A DNA stretch of 64,000 nt from Membranipora membranacea. Taxonomy: Eukaryota > Bryozoa > Gymnolaemata > Cheilostomatida > Membraniporidae. The stretch lies in NCBI GenBank assembly GCA_914767715.1, contig OU612065.1, positions 34,472,001-34,536,000 of the forward strand, written 5' to 3'. The notes under the pieces were generated by a model. The model did not search any database, was not told the DNA's origin, and saw nothing but the letters and a program-made list of their open reading frames with translations. Shown in pieces: positions 24,401 through 33,288 of this stretch (the stretch's first letter is position 1; the number at the start of each line of letters is the position of its first letter). A program made the position numbers and the translations under genes.

Positions 24401-27400
24401 TCCAAATTCTTGCCTTATAGATTAAACCAGGGATTTCTAATAACACAAACGATTCCTGTTACTCCAATCATAAGTATGTTTCAACCGTTTTCCTTAGCTT
24501 TTTGTATTTCAAACTGCCAATACTACAATCTTTCACAGGGACTAGAACGACCATCAGTTCCTAACAACAGGTTGCATCCGGCAGTTTTTTGTCTTAAGGC
24601 AGATTAAACGCAAAGTTTGAATTTTCATAAATAACTCATTTCTATCTTTCTGGTAGATCTACGCCACCATTCAGTTGGGAGCAGGCGAGTTGACAGCTTC
24701 GTTGGATCGTGAGTACTCTGACGGTGTTACTTATGATGTTGAGATGCTCAGACAGGACAACATGATGAATCTTAAGGTTACTAACGTTGATGTCAGCACT
24801 GAGGAAGCTGTGCAGAAACTGGTGACTGGGCCATCTTCTCCTAAACAGCTCAACCTAGGAGATAATCCTGAGATTCATATCGGAGGAATACCCAAAGATT
24901 CCAACTATTTTGGGTGAGTAATATTGTTGGTGGTGGTTTGTTCATGGTGCAGGCCAATGATGCAGTCTTCCAGGTTAAAAAAAAGAGAATGTCCTGGCCA
25001 CAAAGGTAGCAGAAGTGGTTGAAATATTCTTGTTGACAGATTATTGTGCATATAATCTTCTTCCATTCTTTTTAAATGTATTTTGTTGTTAAGTCAATTC
25101 TCCACCCCCCCCCAAACGAAACTCTTGACTATATAGATGATAATAGACAATAGATGATGGACGATAATATAGTTGATAACATAGCCTAATGTCTTATTTG
25201 TTCTTACACAGAAACCCGATTGTTGCTGACCTCCCATATTTTGATGGCTGTGTGTCGGACCTCCAGCTCAATGAGAAGGCAAAGAACATTTTGACTAACA
25301 ATGTTGCCAAGGTTGGCACAGTGTCCGGATGTACACTCGTGAAGAGAGCTGTAACCTTCAAAGAAGCTGAAGAAGCCGACATCGGAACTGATGAAGACAC
25401 TGGATATGTTCAGGTAAAAGTCATAATCTATGACATTGTAGTGAAACACCGAGGGATTGTAACCTCAGAAGTTTGAACGCCATCCCAATTTTGAATGTAT
25501 ATGCTGACAGTCGCCACAGCCTCTGTGCAGAGCCGAATTTGCATGTTATCAGTACCAGACATCCTGAGTCCTATGGTCTCACTTTTACCCTACAGATTCT
25601 GGATGATGTCATCATGGTTGGTGAGAATTTCACTATCGGTATGAGATTCAAGACAACAGCTGATGAGGGACTTCTCTTCTACGCCTCCAGCGAGGACAGC
25701 GATAAATACGCATTCAGCGTGGCGCTAAAGGATGGTAAGATTGTCATCATCAACACCGCTGGCACTGACAATGAGGGAGAGGGCAGAAGGAACCAGATTG
25801 AGACTATGAATAAATACAACGATGGAGACTCTCATTACTTCCAAGTCACCAAGACAGGCTTGTCGTAAGTATCGGCACCACAAAACAGATACCATCTCTC
25901 TTATCTATGGGCTCACTCTTGGTCCATTTTACAATGTCGAAAGATGCGACTTGTTGCTTTTGTTGTCAATACAGCTACCATCAAGTTCCAACAGCTGAAT
26001 AAGGTCATTTCTGTAAAAATATGTTCATCTACATTTAACCTTTACTAAAAATTTGTTTCATCCTGTTAATCTAAGTAAATGTGTTGTAGTCGTTTCAAAG
26101 TGCTAATTACATGTTGCTGCCATGTTATTCTCTAGCCATAGGTGATGAGTTGCTACCATTGTTGTGTGGGGAATGTGTGCGATATTGTGAATGTATTGTA
26201 ATTGTTGATGTGTTCACAGGTTGAGTGTTCTTGTTGATGACAAGGATAAAACATCTGCTGATGCTGAGCACAGAAGTAGAAAGACGAAGACATCACCTAG
26301 CTTTGGTTACTTTATTGGTGGCATGACCCCAACTGTTGTGGAGTACATCACCTTCAAGGATAACTCTGCTACATGGAAGAGATTCATTGGTTGTCTTAGC
26401 GATGTCTCCATACAGGCAGTTGCTGTCGACTTTGCAATGAACAAACCTATGGGAAATTATGCTGACTATTCTCAGTGTAATGTTGCAGACCCAGTGGATC
26501 CCGACTCGACCACCACACCTGACGATGGTGAACCGGGAGAAATAGGTAAGTTTCATGTATGATGTATTTCACCACAAAGAGGTGAAAAATTAAAACCCCC
26601 ATTGCTTTGTGTGGCTTTTGATACCCCTTACCTAGTAGACGCGTTTACTTACTACTACTGATTCTAATTGTTACCTGTGTCTCATTTTCAGATGACCTTT
26701 TTGGTATGTGTTACGCAAGTTGGATGCAGTGTCACTAAAAACTTGTGCTGCTATCTTTTACTTGACGTGATAATTTCGATTTTTATTTGCAACTTTATAT
26801 CCATCTTTGAGGCTGCAGTGCAACAATAGCCTCTAAATGTAAAGATTATCATTTGTGCATTGCGCTGCTCGTTTGTTTGATTTCATTCAACCCTGTTCTT
26901 GTGTGCCTCTACTTACCAAGAGTCGAATAACTTTGACTAGCTTAATGTAAATGTACCTGTAACTACCCTAGATCACTTATAATTCACTGCTCTTATATTT
27001 TGGTGAATATTCGAGTTGTGCCCTCCTGGGTAAATGTTTTAAATTGTAGAGACAACTATAGCCAATCTGTTGGCCAGACAACTCCTGAATGATAAAGTAA
27101 TAACATTATTACTACAAGCATGTCTGTGAAATAAGCTGAGTATTGAGTGATCTAGGGTATTGTTTGTAGTTGGTAGAACGAATGAAGGCAATTTTATTTC
27201 AATGCTTCGTTGACTTTGCACCCTCTTCGTAGTTTGGTGTGATTAAATTAACATTGATTTGCATGTTTCCTTTTGTTTTGATGATAGGAAATATCAGTAA
27301 GTTGGCATTGATTTGCTGGGTTCTACAGCAGACAGCACGTGGATAAGAGATTACAAATCATGTGGATGATATTGCACGCAAAACCATGCATCCAACCCCT

Positions 27401-30400
27401 GAATTTTATGTAGCATTAATTCCCGTAGCTAATCGTAATTGTAGAAAATTATTCAAAATTCATGAATCACGTCGACACAAAACCAGTTCTTGTCTTTTGT
27501 CCAACCTCTTCCCTCGTGTAAAAAGGGTTGGACAATAGACTTAATACCTCTAATTTAATGTTGACCACATAATCATGATAGGCTCAACGCTTGCTGTTAA
27601 CATTTTTTTATGTTTATATGTCGTTTTGGGCGATAACAAACTTAATTTTTTTCTGTCAGAATGGTGAAAATATGTAACAATTTGTAACATGTTTATAATT
27701 ATCGTTTTGATGCTCGATATTTGTGCACATTTTATTCTCATGAAGTCTGAATGCACAAGATTTTCTCCCTTATGATCTATCCATCCAGCACTGGCATCTT
27801 GCAGAACTTGGAATACTCTATCGCATCTTTCTCAAATCAGCAAAGTTGCTCCTGATACTCATTAGGGCATGTTAGCACATTCTCACAAAGCAATTTCTTT
27901 GAAATCCAAGAAAATGCATTGTGGGATATCCTCAACATGCCCAATTGATTTCCTATATGCTTGTGCATTCAGACTCGTGCCCATTCACCTAATAAAACAA
28001 CACAATGGTTACATATTTCTGTGTTCACATTACATCAGCATGTTTCCTTCCCACCCTCCAACTGTTCCCATCAGTTAAACAGTATGTGTCCATTTTTAGT
28101 GAGTGACGAGCCCACCACAGAAGGACCACGATCGTGCACTCTGCCTCAGGAACCAAAAATGGAAGACCTGGAGGAGGAGGGAACCAGATTTGGTCTGGAG
28201 GAGGACAGTAGGCTCGAGTTTGATACAATTGCTGGATTAGATGATGTCAGAGGTGGTCTGAAGCGAAAGTAAGTAATGATTCACGCTCACATAACTAAAT
28301 CCCTTTACATAGAGAGGCATCAGATATAACTTAGCCTTTCGTGTCAGTTTTCAGTGTAGATACAAGCCTACCAGCATGATGTGATCTCCTGAGATTTTTT
28401 TAGCTATTACCATTGGCTTCTATTTGAAATTCTCATTGAGGACATATTTTCGATTGTTTTAAATTTTTATTTATTTTCTCCTGATCACTTTGGCACTGTA
28501 TCATAAAATTCCTGAATCTTCGGAGCATATAATGAGTACCACACACCAGCAAGCCATTAATATAATCACATTGAATCCGTATTTTAGTAATAACGTTAAG
28601 ATGCAGGTGAAGACATATGCTACAGAAGGTATGATCTGGATGATTGGTGATACTAAAGAAAACAGCCCTGACTACTCGACCATATACTTAGATAACGGAA
28701 AGGTCATCTACAAGTGTAACCTCGGTAAGTTACACTAGAGGCTGTGGGACTGTAGGTAGCTCACTAGGTTGGCTGACTGTCCCTTCAGCGTGTTCAGGGA
28801 ACTCAATTTATATCACGCGGTGATCTCAGACAACACCCGATGTGCGCAGAGTTCTATTAAAGCTATAGTTCCGCCTCCCCATATTTGGTATCATATTGAA
28901 GATCTCAGTCTAATTAAGGGCACCATGACAACTTTTTGAATGGCCTATGGACCCAGTTGAAACCATTAGCTTTGCTAAAAATTTAAGTTTTTTTCTCAAC
29001 TTTTCTCAACCACTGAGGTTGTCCCCTCTTGATTGTTCTATAACATATAAAGATACCAAATATGGGGAGGCCTAGCTATAGCTTTAACTAGTTGTAAGCG
29101 ACTGAGCTTATGTTCACTTGCCTGAGTGTATGTCTGATCTGATATCTCAGGTAGTTAAAGCATCGTTTATAAAATTGTTGAGTAGCCGTTAACAAATTAA
29201 CATTTTGGAATGCTGGACTGTCGACTTGGGCAAAGTCCAGAGCCTAAGAGAAATTGAGGAATATCATCACATCTCAAGGAAAATAATTTTTCCAAGGGTC
29301 TGTGGGTATCTTTCTGGATCATCCATATACCTCATTCCTTCTTGTAATCTGTGTCCGTGTCTCATCCGTGATGATGCTTCAAGGTGTGTTGAATTTAGAG
29401 GGTGATGCTTCAAAAGTTATGTTGATTTTCTTCTCAAGCATCAACTTATATAGTATGAACAAAAAACACTACATGTGACTTAATTCTTCATTATGCTATT
29501 ATTATTTCATGACAGGTAGCGGATCTGGTATGGCAACATCAAAGAAAGCTATCAACGATGGACAGTGGCATTCTATCGAGATTCTGAGATTACGAGTTGA
29601 CGGAGCTGTGACAGGAGAACTAATTATTGATGAAGAAGAACCTATCTCCTTCGTATGGCCTTCAGGCGCCCAATCGCTCAACTTCAACAAACCTGTCTAC
29701 CTAGGTGGTCTGGATATGGATGATATTAGGTAAATCACCAAGTCTGGATTTAGTCATCATCAGTAGGGTAGTTACTGATTAATTGTTCAAAAAAGTTTTG
29801 AATCTTTTTTTTCATCTAATATGATAGTCTTGTGCTTGTGCCCGTGCCAGATAGTTTAACAGACCTGTAAATTCACCTACGGAACAAATCTGATCCTGTA
29901 TCTATTCATACAAAACAACATTGCACGGTAAGCCAGCCCATTCCAATCAAGCAATTAAAATTTATCATCGTGTGTCTTTCCCATTAAGAAAACGTCTGCG
30001 TAGGTTGAAAGGTACCAAACTGGAGAGAGGACAACTCCGAATACAGACTACATTTAGCGCCCAGAAACCTTTCTATTCACTTGTTTAATCAATGTTTTCA
30101 GATACAGATATATGGCTGAGAAGCTGGGACCAGGGCCTGCTGCTAGTCTTGTTGGGTGTGTAGATAAGGTGGAGTACAGAGCTAAGGGTGAGGAAGATTG
30201 GATCCCATTTGGTGCAGAGACTCAATCTGTTAACACTCAGTCATGCTTCGAGAACCAAGAAGATGGAGCGTTCATTCCAGCCAGCGGTGGAGCTCTCGCA
30301 CTTGGTGAGGACTCTCTCACAAGATATTTTATATTAGATTATTTACACCATTTTTCATATTGGAATTGTTTGAAAATAGGTTCTCGGCTTCTAGGTTCTT

Positions 30401-31669
30401 CTTGGTTATCAGCAATGACAAGACAAGGTCCAACCCCACACCAGGTCCAACCCCACACAAGGTCCAACCCCACACCAGGTCCAACCCCACACCAGGTCCA
30501 ACCCCACACCACGATCAGTTTTCATTACAGCTCAATGAAAAATATTGTGTGGAAGCAATAATTTGATGTTAGGTTTGTGATTATTCTCTTACACTGAACT
30601 GTATCACTGTGCCGCCACTCTGGTGAGCAACTCAATACATCTTATGACTGCGAATTCCTAACTACCAACATAATACTTTATATTCAGATGATAAGATTAA
30701 GGTTGGAAAGAGCAATGAGGTAGAAGTATCTGTCAGACCGAGATCCAACTCTGGAGTGGTTCTCCTTGTGTGGGGAGGTGGTGACTACCTCGGTATCGAA
30801 CTCAACGAAGGCAAAGTCAAGGTCAATGTCAACAATGGAGCTGGTGATATCGAGGCTCAAGTTGATGTGCCAGATATTTGTGACGGAAAGTGGAGAAAGA
30901 TTAAGAGTAAGTCGAACTTAACTATTGGTCGCCGTTTTTTACTCCGCCAACAACTTTTTGCTTTGTGTGAAGTGTCACTTGACAGTCTGAATGATACATA
31001 CTACGCTACTCTCATTATTCCCTTTCACACTTCACTCTCCATCTCTTCAGTAGTCATAATATTTTTTGACATTGTAGTCGTGAAGAATGCTAACGAAGTG
31101 ACACTCACTGTCGGCCCGGAGATGGAAGGCGTCTCCGACGAGATTGTCGAGACCACAGAGATTGGGTCTAGAGTCAGCACATCAGCTGATACTAAATCAC
31201 CTGTATACGTCGGCAGCATTCCAGAAGGTAAGATATGGCAGGCCAAATACTCCCTACGCCCTTTTTTTATTACGCGTTTTGATTGAGGTTTTAATATATA
31301 TAAGTATGTTATAAACAAACAAAATTAACAATTTATCTAGTCAAGGAGTTAGAGGGCTTGATCTTGATCTTGATCTAGTATTGTTTGGTTTTCCGTTCGC
31401 AGAACTTGTCCATATATAAAAGAACTGTTAAGTTGACCATTTGATTTCTATACAATGCATACTCACGATAAAGTAACTGTATATGATAGTTTGCTCTATA
31501 TTAATACACTCAATTTGACTTTGCAGAAGTTGTCGGATCTCGGTACAGGCCCGTCTCTCAGACTGGCTATGTTGGATGTATCCGCTCCGTCAGGGTCGGA
31601 TCCAAGAACTTCAACATGAGCAGGGCTAGAAAGATTGGAAATGTGGCAAAGACATGCCCCACTACTTAA
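2..31669 (+). CDS. LAMA5: laminin subunit alpha, alpha3/5 (LanA) type, 5'-partial
   Basis: This is a secreted basement-membrane chain that would trimerise with beta and gamma laminins and bind integrins and dystroglycan. Exons (all phases agree): 2-107, 1623-1863, 2348-2565, 2818-2951, 3329-3453, 3774-3957, 4353-4513, 4778-4871, 6201-6437, 6719-6897, 7200-7314, 7547-7762, 8146-8318, 9286-9516, 9655-9872, 10262-10746, 11261-11416, 11711-11822, 12170-12312, 12727-12933, 13242-13355, 13709-13923, 14194-14408, 14823-15014, 15340-15523, 15829-16024, 16484-16703, 16945-17096, 17571-17705, 18063-18263, 18563-18720, 18907-19036, 19597-19620, 21497-21707, 21926-22108, 22442-22602, 22901-23101, 23336-23744, 24018-24259, 24657-24913, 25212-25413, 25596-25864, 26220-26545, 28100-28268, 28588-28724, 29516-29729, 30102-30304, 30688-30906, 31078-31227, 31527-31669. 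They total 9,567 nt, or 3,188 residues plus TAA. The domain order, and an L4b domain starting with an [11 protein letters not shown]-like segment, match alpha3B/alpha5/LanA chains. The LN domain and first EGF repeats lie upstream. Exact orthology within alpha3/5 is inferred. Confidence 0.95.
108..1622 (+). other. first laminin intron in the window, with a strong hairpin
   Basis: 1.5 kb, mostly unremarkable AT-rich DNA. It contains an 18-bp inverted repeat with one mismatch: GGCAATGAGTTGGGCAGT at 1470-1487 versus 1504-1521, separated by 16 nt. Confidence 0.7.
4872..6200 (+). other. laminin intron with a poly-C tract
   Basis: This long intron separates two L4b exons and has good splice signals at both ends (gtggtaagat donor, ttgcttttcag acceptor). 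It holds a run of about 16 C residues near 5995-6010 and AT-rich sequence. Several short open frames on both strands have no recognisable content or splice context, so I call no gene here. Confidence 0.7.
8890..8943 (+). other. candidate 54-nt cassette exon in L4b
   Basis: A pyrimidine-rich acceptor (ggtttttcag) precedes 8890 and a gaaag|gtagca donor follows 8943. The segment is exactly 18 codons, open in the required frame, and both sides are phase 2, matching the exons ending at 8318 and starting at 9286. Inclusion would add 18 mostly polar residues right after the CPNIAGCN motif. Known alpha chains join these regions directly, so the exon-skipped form fits the family better. It could be an alternative exon or a chance splice-site pair. 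Confidence 0.4.
9655..10746 (+). other. laminin alpha: laminin-EGF (LEb) block between L4b and L4a
   Basis: Exons 9655-9872 and 10262-10746 encode consecutive laminin-EGF modules, beginning around the CDCDAQGS segment and ending with the [13 protein letters not shown] segment that in alpha chains leads into L4a. The second exon (485 nt) is the longest of the gene and holds about three modules without an intron. The first 30 or so residues of exon 9655-9872 complete the L4b domain. Confidence 0.93.
10905..11095 (-). mobile_element. tRNA-derived SINE-like repeat, reverse orientation
   Basis: Intronic segment. Read on the minus strand it starts with a tRNA-like head whose box B is the reverse complement of GGTATTCGAACCCACG (about 11050-11066). 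Its body contains the motif GCCTTAAGGGCG and CAGGCAGGT...GGAGC, which recurs in a second, shorter copy at 45957-46052 in the same orientation. The recurrence plus the RNA polymerase III box-B motif support a SINE. Ends are approximate and no target-site duplication was found. Confidence 0.55.
11261..12933 (+). other. laminin alpha: L4a globular module, contains a second RGD
   Basis: Exons 11261-11416, 11711-11822, 12170-12312 and 12727-12933 encode the laminin IV type A module. It includes the typical [21 protein letters not shown] and GNGLTLSYE-like strands and ends in [13 protein letters not shown], where the flanking EGF module resumes. Exon 11711-11822 carries EIRRGDTPD, an RGD at 11768-11776. 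L4a is normally inserted inside a split laminin-EGF module, as seen here. Whether the RGD is exposed is unknown. Confidence 0.93.
13242..15523 (+). other. laminin alpha: laminin-EGF (LEc) repeats before the coiled coil
   Basis: Exons 13242-13355, 13709-13923, 14194-14408, 14823-15014 and 15340-15523 encode five or more laminin-EGF modules (for example [32 protein letters not shown] and [18 protein letters not shown]). They close the short arm, and the last module runs into the next exon just before the coiled coil. All cysteines expected by eye are present and no frame disruption is seen. Confidence 0.93.
16095..16220 (+). repeat. diverged tandem duplication, about 63 bp unit
   Basis: Two adjacent copies in the intron begin GTGTGATAATT and end AAAGTCATTGAT (about 16095-16157 and 16158-16220). 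They differ by scattered substitutions and small indels. No coding potential. Confidence 0.7.
17205..17345 (+). mobile_element. tRNA-derived SINE, copy 1
   Basis: The segment opens with a tRNA-like head with an A-box-like TAGTGCTATGGATAAGG and a B-box-like GTTTGATTCCCGG spaced as in tRNAs. A body follows with TTGGTGTCAGGAAGGGCATC and GCTCCTGT. The same body is found at 18422-18470, so this is an interspersed family. Both copies are in laminin introns in the sense orientation. The 3' end is uncertain. Confidence 0.75.
17436..17535 (+). repeat. 12-bp tandem repeat (GTGATACGAGTT)n
   Basis: About eight units of GTGATACGAGTT drift to GTGATACAAGTT and then GTGATATAAGTT. The array lies 35 bp upstream of the exon at 17571. 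It begins soon after the SINE at 17205 and may have grown from the SINE tail. Confidence 0.9.
18355..18485 (+). mobile_element. tRNA-derived SINE, copy 2 (diverged)
   Basis: The segment is aligned by eye to the SINE at 17205. It has GTGGCTATTGCTTGATGG in place of the A-box region, a degraded B box near 18410-18420, then TTGGTGTCAGAGAGGGCATC and CGCTCCTGT. It is more decayed than copy 1. It lies in the intron upstream of the exon at 18563. Confidence 0.7.
19597..19620 (+). other. 24-nt laminin micro-exon in the coiled coil
   Basis: Eight codons (VGLDGNGT) lie between a tgcattgttcag acceptor and a perfect gtaagt donor. Phase is 0/0, matching the exons ending at 19036 and starting at 21497, so it can be included or skipped without a frameshift. 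Two glycines in a coiled coil would make a local break. The strong donor and acceptor argue for a real exon, but transcript evidence is needed to say whether it is constitutive. Confidence 0.6.
20159..20720. mobile_element. foldback MITE (long inverted repeats)
   Basis: A 562-bp element in a laminin intron begins AATAGACAGTTTTCTGAGCT and ends with its reverse complement. The arms stay complementary for over 100 bp, including GAGTTGTCCTCTCTC, TTTGGTACTTTTAACCCACG and CCGCAT. A second internal hairpin sits at its centre. It has no ORF, so it is non-autonomous. No clear target-site duplication was found at the ends. A solo right arm occurs at 30003-30078. Confidence 0.85.
20455..20531. repeat. 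perfect 37-bp inverted repeat with 3-nt loop at the MITE centre
   Basis: Arms 20455-20491 and 20495-20531 are exact reverse complements, separated by GAG. A core stretch of the left arm is CCTCCAATTATTTGGAAACC. Such a perfect hairpin is rare in decayed repeats and suggests a recent origin or gene-conversion-like repair of the foldback structure. Confidence 0.95.
22173..22208 (+). repeat. 12-bp tandem repeat, three copies
   Basis: Three exact copies of TTGGGTGTAAAC in the intron between the exons ending at 22108 and starting at 22442. Confidence 0.9.
22901..23744 (+). other. laminin alpha: LG1 domain, with RRRR cleavage-like site
   Basis: Exons 22901-23101 and 23336-23744 encode LG1: an [19 protein letters not shown] strand pair, a [11 protein letters not shown] strand, the WHQV motif and an IGNLDDYSY segment. 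A tetra-arginine run (codons 23066-23077, IRRRRQA) sits in a surface-like loop at the end of the first exon and resembles a furin site. The known cleaved site of laminin alpha2 (RRKRRQ) lies in LG3 rather than LG1. LG1-LG3 together form the integrin-binding face in the family. Confidence 0.92.
24018..25413 (+). other. laminin alpha: LG2 domain
   Basis: Exons 24018-24259, 24657-24913 and 25212-25413 encode a complete LG sandwich. It has the [20 protein letters not shown] strand set, the [12 protein letters not shown] strand, [10 protein letters not shown] and a closing [11 protein letters not shown] with the conserved cysteine pair completed by [12 protein letters not shown] dibasic pair and an acidic stretch follow, forming the linker to LG3. 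Confidence 0.92.
25596..26545 (+). other. laminin alpha: LG3 domain and start of the LG3-LG4 linker
   Basis: Exons 25596-25864 and 26220-26545 encode LG3 ([51 protein letters not shown]...QC). The domain ends with an Asp/Thr/Pro-rich linker ([16 protein letters not shown]) at 26497-26545. The exon ends in phase 1 at a gtaagt donor. That is the point where two candidate micro-exons could be added. Confidence 0.92.
26692..26703 (+). other. candidate 12-nt micro-exon (DDLF) in the LG3-LG4 linker
   Basis: An excellent acceptor (gtctcattttcag) ends at 26691 and a gtatgt donor starts at 26704. The 12 nt join phase 1 to phase 1, adding Asp-Asp-Leu-Phe to an already acidic linker without shifting the frame. 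The size is below what gene finders usually call. Chance occurrence cannot be excluded without RNA. Confidence 0.45.
27288..27296 (+). other. candidate 9-nt micro-exon (GNI) in the LG3-LG4 linker
   Basis: A pyrimidine-rich acceptor (ttccttttgttttgatgatag) ends at 27287 and a perfect gtaagt donor starts at 27297. The nine bases are phase 1/1 and add Gly-Asn-Ile, also changing the next residue from Val to Met at the 28100 exon. With the 12-nt candidate this gives four possible in-frame linkers. Confidence 0.35.
28857..29087. mobile_element. small MITE with terminal inverted repeats
   Basis: The left end TTAAAGCTATAG and right end CTATAGCTTTAA are exact reverse complements. The inner part, CCTCCCCATATTTGGTATC (about 28873-28891) versus its complement near 29052-29070, extends the terminal repeat to about 35 bp with one small gap. 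A CTA trinucleotide flanks both ends (28854-28856 and 29088-29090), consistent with a 3-bp target duplication. It lies in the intron between two LG4 exons and has no ORF. Confidence 0.8.
30003..30078 (+). mobile_element. solo arm of the foldback MITE family
   Basis: Shares AGTACCAAACTGGAGAGAGG (with one change) and GACAACTC with the right arm of the element at 20159-20720, then diverges through a similar CAGAAAAC/CAGAAACCT...TCTATT ending. It shows the family is present in more than one copy. It lies directly upstream of the LG4 exon at 30102, whose acceptor starts about 15 bp past its end. Confidence 0.8.
30426..30510 (+). repeat. 17-bp minisatellite, five copies
   Basis: Five nearly perfect copies of AGGTCCAACCCCACACC, with one unit carrying A in place of C. 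The intron array is strongly C-rich on this strand. Confidence 0.95.
30688..31669 (+). other. laminin alpha: LG5 domain and stop
   Basis: Exons 30688-30906, 31078-31227 and 31527-31669 encode the last LG module: [50 protein letters not shown] and [10 protein letters not shown]. It closes with KTCPTT and TAA at 31667-31669. The closing cysteine pair is present. Confidence 0.93.
31335..31379. mobile_element. 31-nt insert flanked by ATCTAGT direct repeats
   Basis: ATCTAGT occurs at 31335-31341 and 31373-31379. Between them are 31 nt that begin CAAGGAGTTA and end GATCTTG, with an internal CTTGAT triplication. The start is identical to the palindromic insert at 62713, and the flanking direct repeat has the same length class as at 40575, 55352 and 62705. 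It is less palindromic than those, so membership in the group is tentative. Confidence 0.4.
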
Positions 31670-33288
31670 TTAATTATGCTCAACTGATGAAATACTCAAC
31701 TTTCTTACCTACTGACACCAATCAATTGAAATTTTGAACTTTTATACATTTTCACATGTTTATGTCTCGGAACATTTTTACAATTTTACTCTAATACTTT
31801 GTACCGGAAAATACTCAGCTTTGAATGAAGAGTTCTGTTTTAACATTTTGTGAGGAAGAATTTAGATTTAGGTTTTGCTTTTAACAACACTGCACTCATT
31901 GGATTTTAAAATTTGAAACTAGTAATACTTTTCATGACTTTGAGTTCAAACTCAACTATACTGATCTTACTATGTATTTTATTGTCTGAGCATTCTACTG
32001 CAGTACTTATGGTGAATCTTAAATGCCCCAGTGAATTTCCAGCAAGATCTTTATATTGAGTATGATTAAAGTGCGCTAACAAGTTGTCTTTTTGAACCTT
32101 TGTATACTGTTTTAATTGCTGAGCGATCATTCACCAGGCTATGATAAAAAGTGGTTCAAGGTCAAGAGGGGATAACAGGTCAATGATAACTTTTCACAGT
32201 TGGAACTGATCGAGTATTGTGGAAGTGTTTTTAACATGTTCCGTTTGAAGGCAGCGATGAGGATAGCCCATGATTGATCCAAATCAGGAATTAATTGCAG
32301 AATGAATTTTACGATGTATATAGTTTACCATGTTTACAAGTCTCATGAAGATGTATGTATTCATCTGATGCTGTTTGGCACTGGTGACATTTTACTATAT
32401 TCATTATCAAAATTCCGACCAATAAAGTCACCTGCAAGTTACCATTTCTTGTTGAACTGTTGCGTAACACCAACAATTATTAATTATTTGATTTACGTAA
32501 GGGAACTGTCCAATCACATCATGTTACATTCTCCTAATTTCTAATGACTTGGTCCTGGCCATCAGAGTTGGTGGCAAATAAGTGTCGTTGTTCGCTGTTG
32601 ATTTCTTTAGTTACCATGCCCATGAAACCTGAGACGATTGAGTTCTAATTGATAAGATGTGCTATACCAAACATGTAGAAGAGTGATCATTCAGTGGTGC
32701 CAATTTACTTATTGTGAGGTCTTGTGGGCATCTTGACAAAGGCTCTGAAAAGTACCATGAAATGGCCTGTATGTGATGATCTCTTTATTGTCAAGATGTA
32801 AGATGGCACTGACCCAGCGGACAAAGTTCTAACTGGTGCTTTTGTCAAACTATGATAATCAGCCTTTTGTGACCAAAATGTATATATGATTTTAAGGGGA
32901 TCGTTTTTTATTGCCTTTTTAAACCATTTTCGATTTCAGTTAGATTTCTTGTTGATATATGTAAATCTATCTCCATATTTCAGATTTGGTCATAACTCTA
33001 TTTTTTGGTTTTGCCAGTTAGTACTTTGTCGCGCCGGGCGTGTCATTCCAGGCAACGCCCCATATAAGTAATGAGAGGGCACAGAGTTATGAATGCCAGT
33101 GGACAAAGCTGCAAGGATACATGTTTAATATTAGACATTGGGGATACCATATAAGCAATGAGAGGAAGTTCATTGATATAAGCATGTCATAAATAGAAGA
33201 AAATATCAACTTGTTGATCTCATCAACAAATAAAACATGCATGAATCTTAGACTTCGAAGAGGAGGGTAGGTATTGCTTCACTATACT
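31670..33288 (+). other. laminin 3' UTR and intergenic DNA
   Basis: AT-rich sequence follows the laminin stop with no convincing ORF. AATAAA hexamers occur at 32421-32426 and 33229-33234, and either could end the laminin transcript. A 19-bp direct repeat (CATATAAGYAATGAGAGG) is present near 33061 and 33150. Confidence 0.6.
32421..32426 (+). promoter_or_regulatory. candidate laminin poly(A) signal (AATAAA)
   Basis: First canonical AATAAA downstream of the laminin stop, about 750 nt into the 3' UTR. No other support is visible. Confidence 0.4.

Larger units (their letters stand above)
26546..28099 (+). other. laminin intron between LG3 and LG4, with inverted repeats
   Basis: This 1.55-kb intron contains two candidate micro-exons (see 26692 and 27288). 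It also has a 16-bp perfect inverted repeat AGTCTGAATGCACAAG at 27744-27759 versus 27960-27975, which would bound a MITE-like segment of about 230 bp. A short hairpin (TGTCCAACC...GGTTGGACA) lies at about 27499-27534. No longer coding segment is supported. Confidence 0.7.
28100..30304 (+). other. laminin alpha: LG3-LG4 linker end and LG4 domain
   Basis: Exons 28100-28268, 28588-28724, 29516-29729 and 30102-30304. The first starts with [13 protein letters not shown], the linker plus the first LG4 cysteine, and a very acidic stretch ([11 protein letters not shown]). LG4 follows: [56 protein letters not shown] and [10 protein letters not shown]. The acceptor at 28588 is a weak attttag, but phase and LG alignment support it. 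In the family LG4-LG5 bind dystroglycan and heparan sulphate and are sometimes shed by cleavage in this linker. Confidence 0.9.

Noticed and set aside
33061-33169. CATATAAGYAATGAGAGG direct repeat as retrotransposon target duplication
   Set aside because: Both copies are upstream of the LINE, not on either side of it.
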